Below, piece after piece: positions 63,882 to 64,000 of a stretch of DNA of 64,000 nucleotides (the stretch's first letter is position 1; every line of letters begins with the position of its first letter). Source of the stretch: Escarpia spicata (lineage: Eukaryota > Annelida > Polychaeta > Sabellida > Siboglinidae). The stretch covers positions 124,001-188,000 of the forward strand of contig CAXEFP010000012.1 of NCBI GenBank assembly GCA_963995525.1, given 5' to 3'. Below the pieces are notes generated by a model, which was not told the DNA's origin, did not search any database, and saw nothing but the letters and a program-made list of their open reading frames with translations. The translations under genes and the position numbers were made by a program.

Positions 63882-64000
63882 TGGGACATGTTTGTCTCGT
63901 GAGTACTGAATGTACTGCTGCTTTAGACAAGATAAAACATCAAATGGGGATGAGTTTTCACACCTATAACTTACGTAATATGTTCTTGTAACTTACGTGA
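63882..64000. repeat. Partial monomer at the window edge
   Basis: The first 119 bp of a type A monomer, cut by the end of the window. Nothing suggests that the array stops here. Confidence 0.95.

Larger units (their letters stand above)
1..64000. repeat. Satellite DNA array, 326 bp monomer, head to tail, fills the window
   Basis: Taking TGGGACATG as the start of the unit, copies begin at 1, 327, 653, 979 and so on without a break to 63882, all in the same orientation. That gives 196 complete monomers and one partial. Net length is 326 bp in all but 15 copies, which are 325 bp. The first monomer has 123 G+C of 326. Copies differ at a limited set of diagnostic positions and are otherwise nearly identical, so homogenisation is strong. 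No sequence foreign to the monomer appears anywhere, so there is no inserted retrotransposon, gene or unique spacer. Organisation and HOR structure indicate eukaryotic heterochromatin, plausibly centromeric or pericentromeric; that location is inference. Species is not identifiable from sequence alone. Confidence 0.98.

Noticed and set aside
510..64000. 63-codon minus-strand reading frame repeated 45 times (for example 510-701, 836-1027, 11268-11459)
   Set aside because: It starts at TTG, lies wholly inside the monomer junction, and is open only where AGTAAGG or CATAAAGG replaces ATTAAGG, which otherwise gives TAA. It is absent over 1028-11267 for that reason. Differences between copies are ordinary satellite variants with no sign of codon-level constraint, and the peptide has no recognisable domain.
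1..64000. CRISPR array or bacterial repeat region
   Set aside because: The repeating unit is 326 bp with no unique spacers, and there are no genes nearby. The pattern is that of a eukaryotic satellite.

Overview
The whole 64 kb is one uninterrupted satellite-DNA array. A 326 bp AT-rich monomer (about 38% G+C, counted on the first copy) repeats head to tail in one orientation. There are 196 complete copies plus a 119 bp partial copy at the right edge. I see no gene, RNA gene, transposon, CRISPR array or single-copy sequence. Long arrays like this with multi-monomer higher-order repeats (HORs) are typical of centromeric, pericentromeric or other heterochromatic DNA in a eukaryotic nuclear genome. 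The species cannot be fixed from the sequence. A monomer near 326 bp with a BamHI site in many copies recalls the BamHI (pBV) satellite of beet, but I have no reference sequence to compare, so that is only a lead.

The monomers fall into recurring types. Type A has GAATGTAC, GACAAGATAAAAC and TTCACACC. Type B has GATAAGAAAAAAC, GGATTAG, ACGGAGATAGAAC and TTTGTGATTAATC, usually with GCATAACAT. Type C has GAAGGTAC, GACAAGAAAAAAC and TTCATACC. A paired cassette, X1 then X2, also occurs: X1 is A-like with a one-base deletion (GGGGATAGTTTT), TAGTCTTCG and AAATATCC, and X2 is C-like with TTCATATCTA and ACATGTATT.

Layout, left to right: 1-1630 irregular; 1631-6520 a 5-mer HOR in three copies; 6521-11084 a 7-mer in two copies; 11085-16949 irregular; 16950-27707 a 17/18-mer duplication with internal gain and loss; 24122-31293 an 11-mer in two copies; 29338-33901 a 7-mer in two copies nested on it; 33902-36508 transition; 36509-46614 a 9-mer HOR in 9-, 13- and 9-monomer versions; 46615-48896 transition; 48897-50850 a trimer (A-X1-X2) in two copies; 50851-57041 a 6-mer in 6-, 7- and 6-monomer versions; 56461-61140 a 2280 bp duplication with no difference seen; 61141-64000 more A-X1-X2 trimers.

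The interest lies in how the array evolved. It preserves a layered record of in-register unequal exchange: private marker mutations copied together at fixed spacings, nested duplications of different ages, and hybrid monomers at the exchange points. The 63-codon reading frames on the minus strand are a by-product of the monomer sequence, not genes. I found no evidence of a new encoded system.
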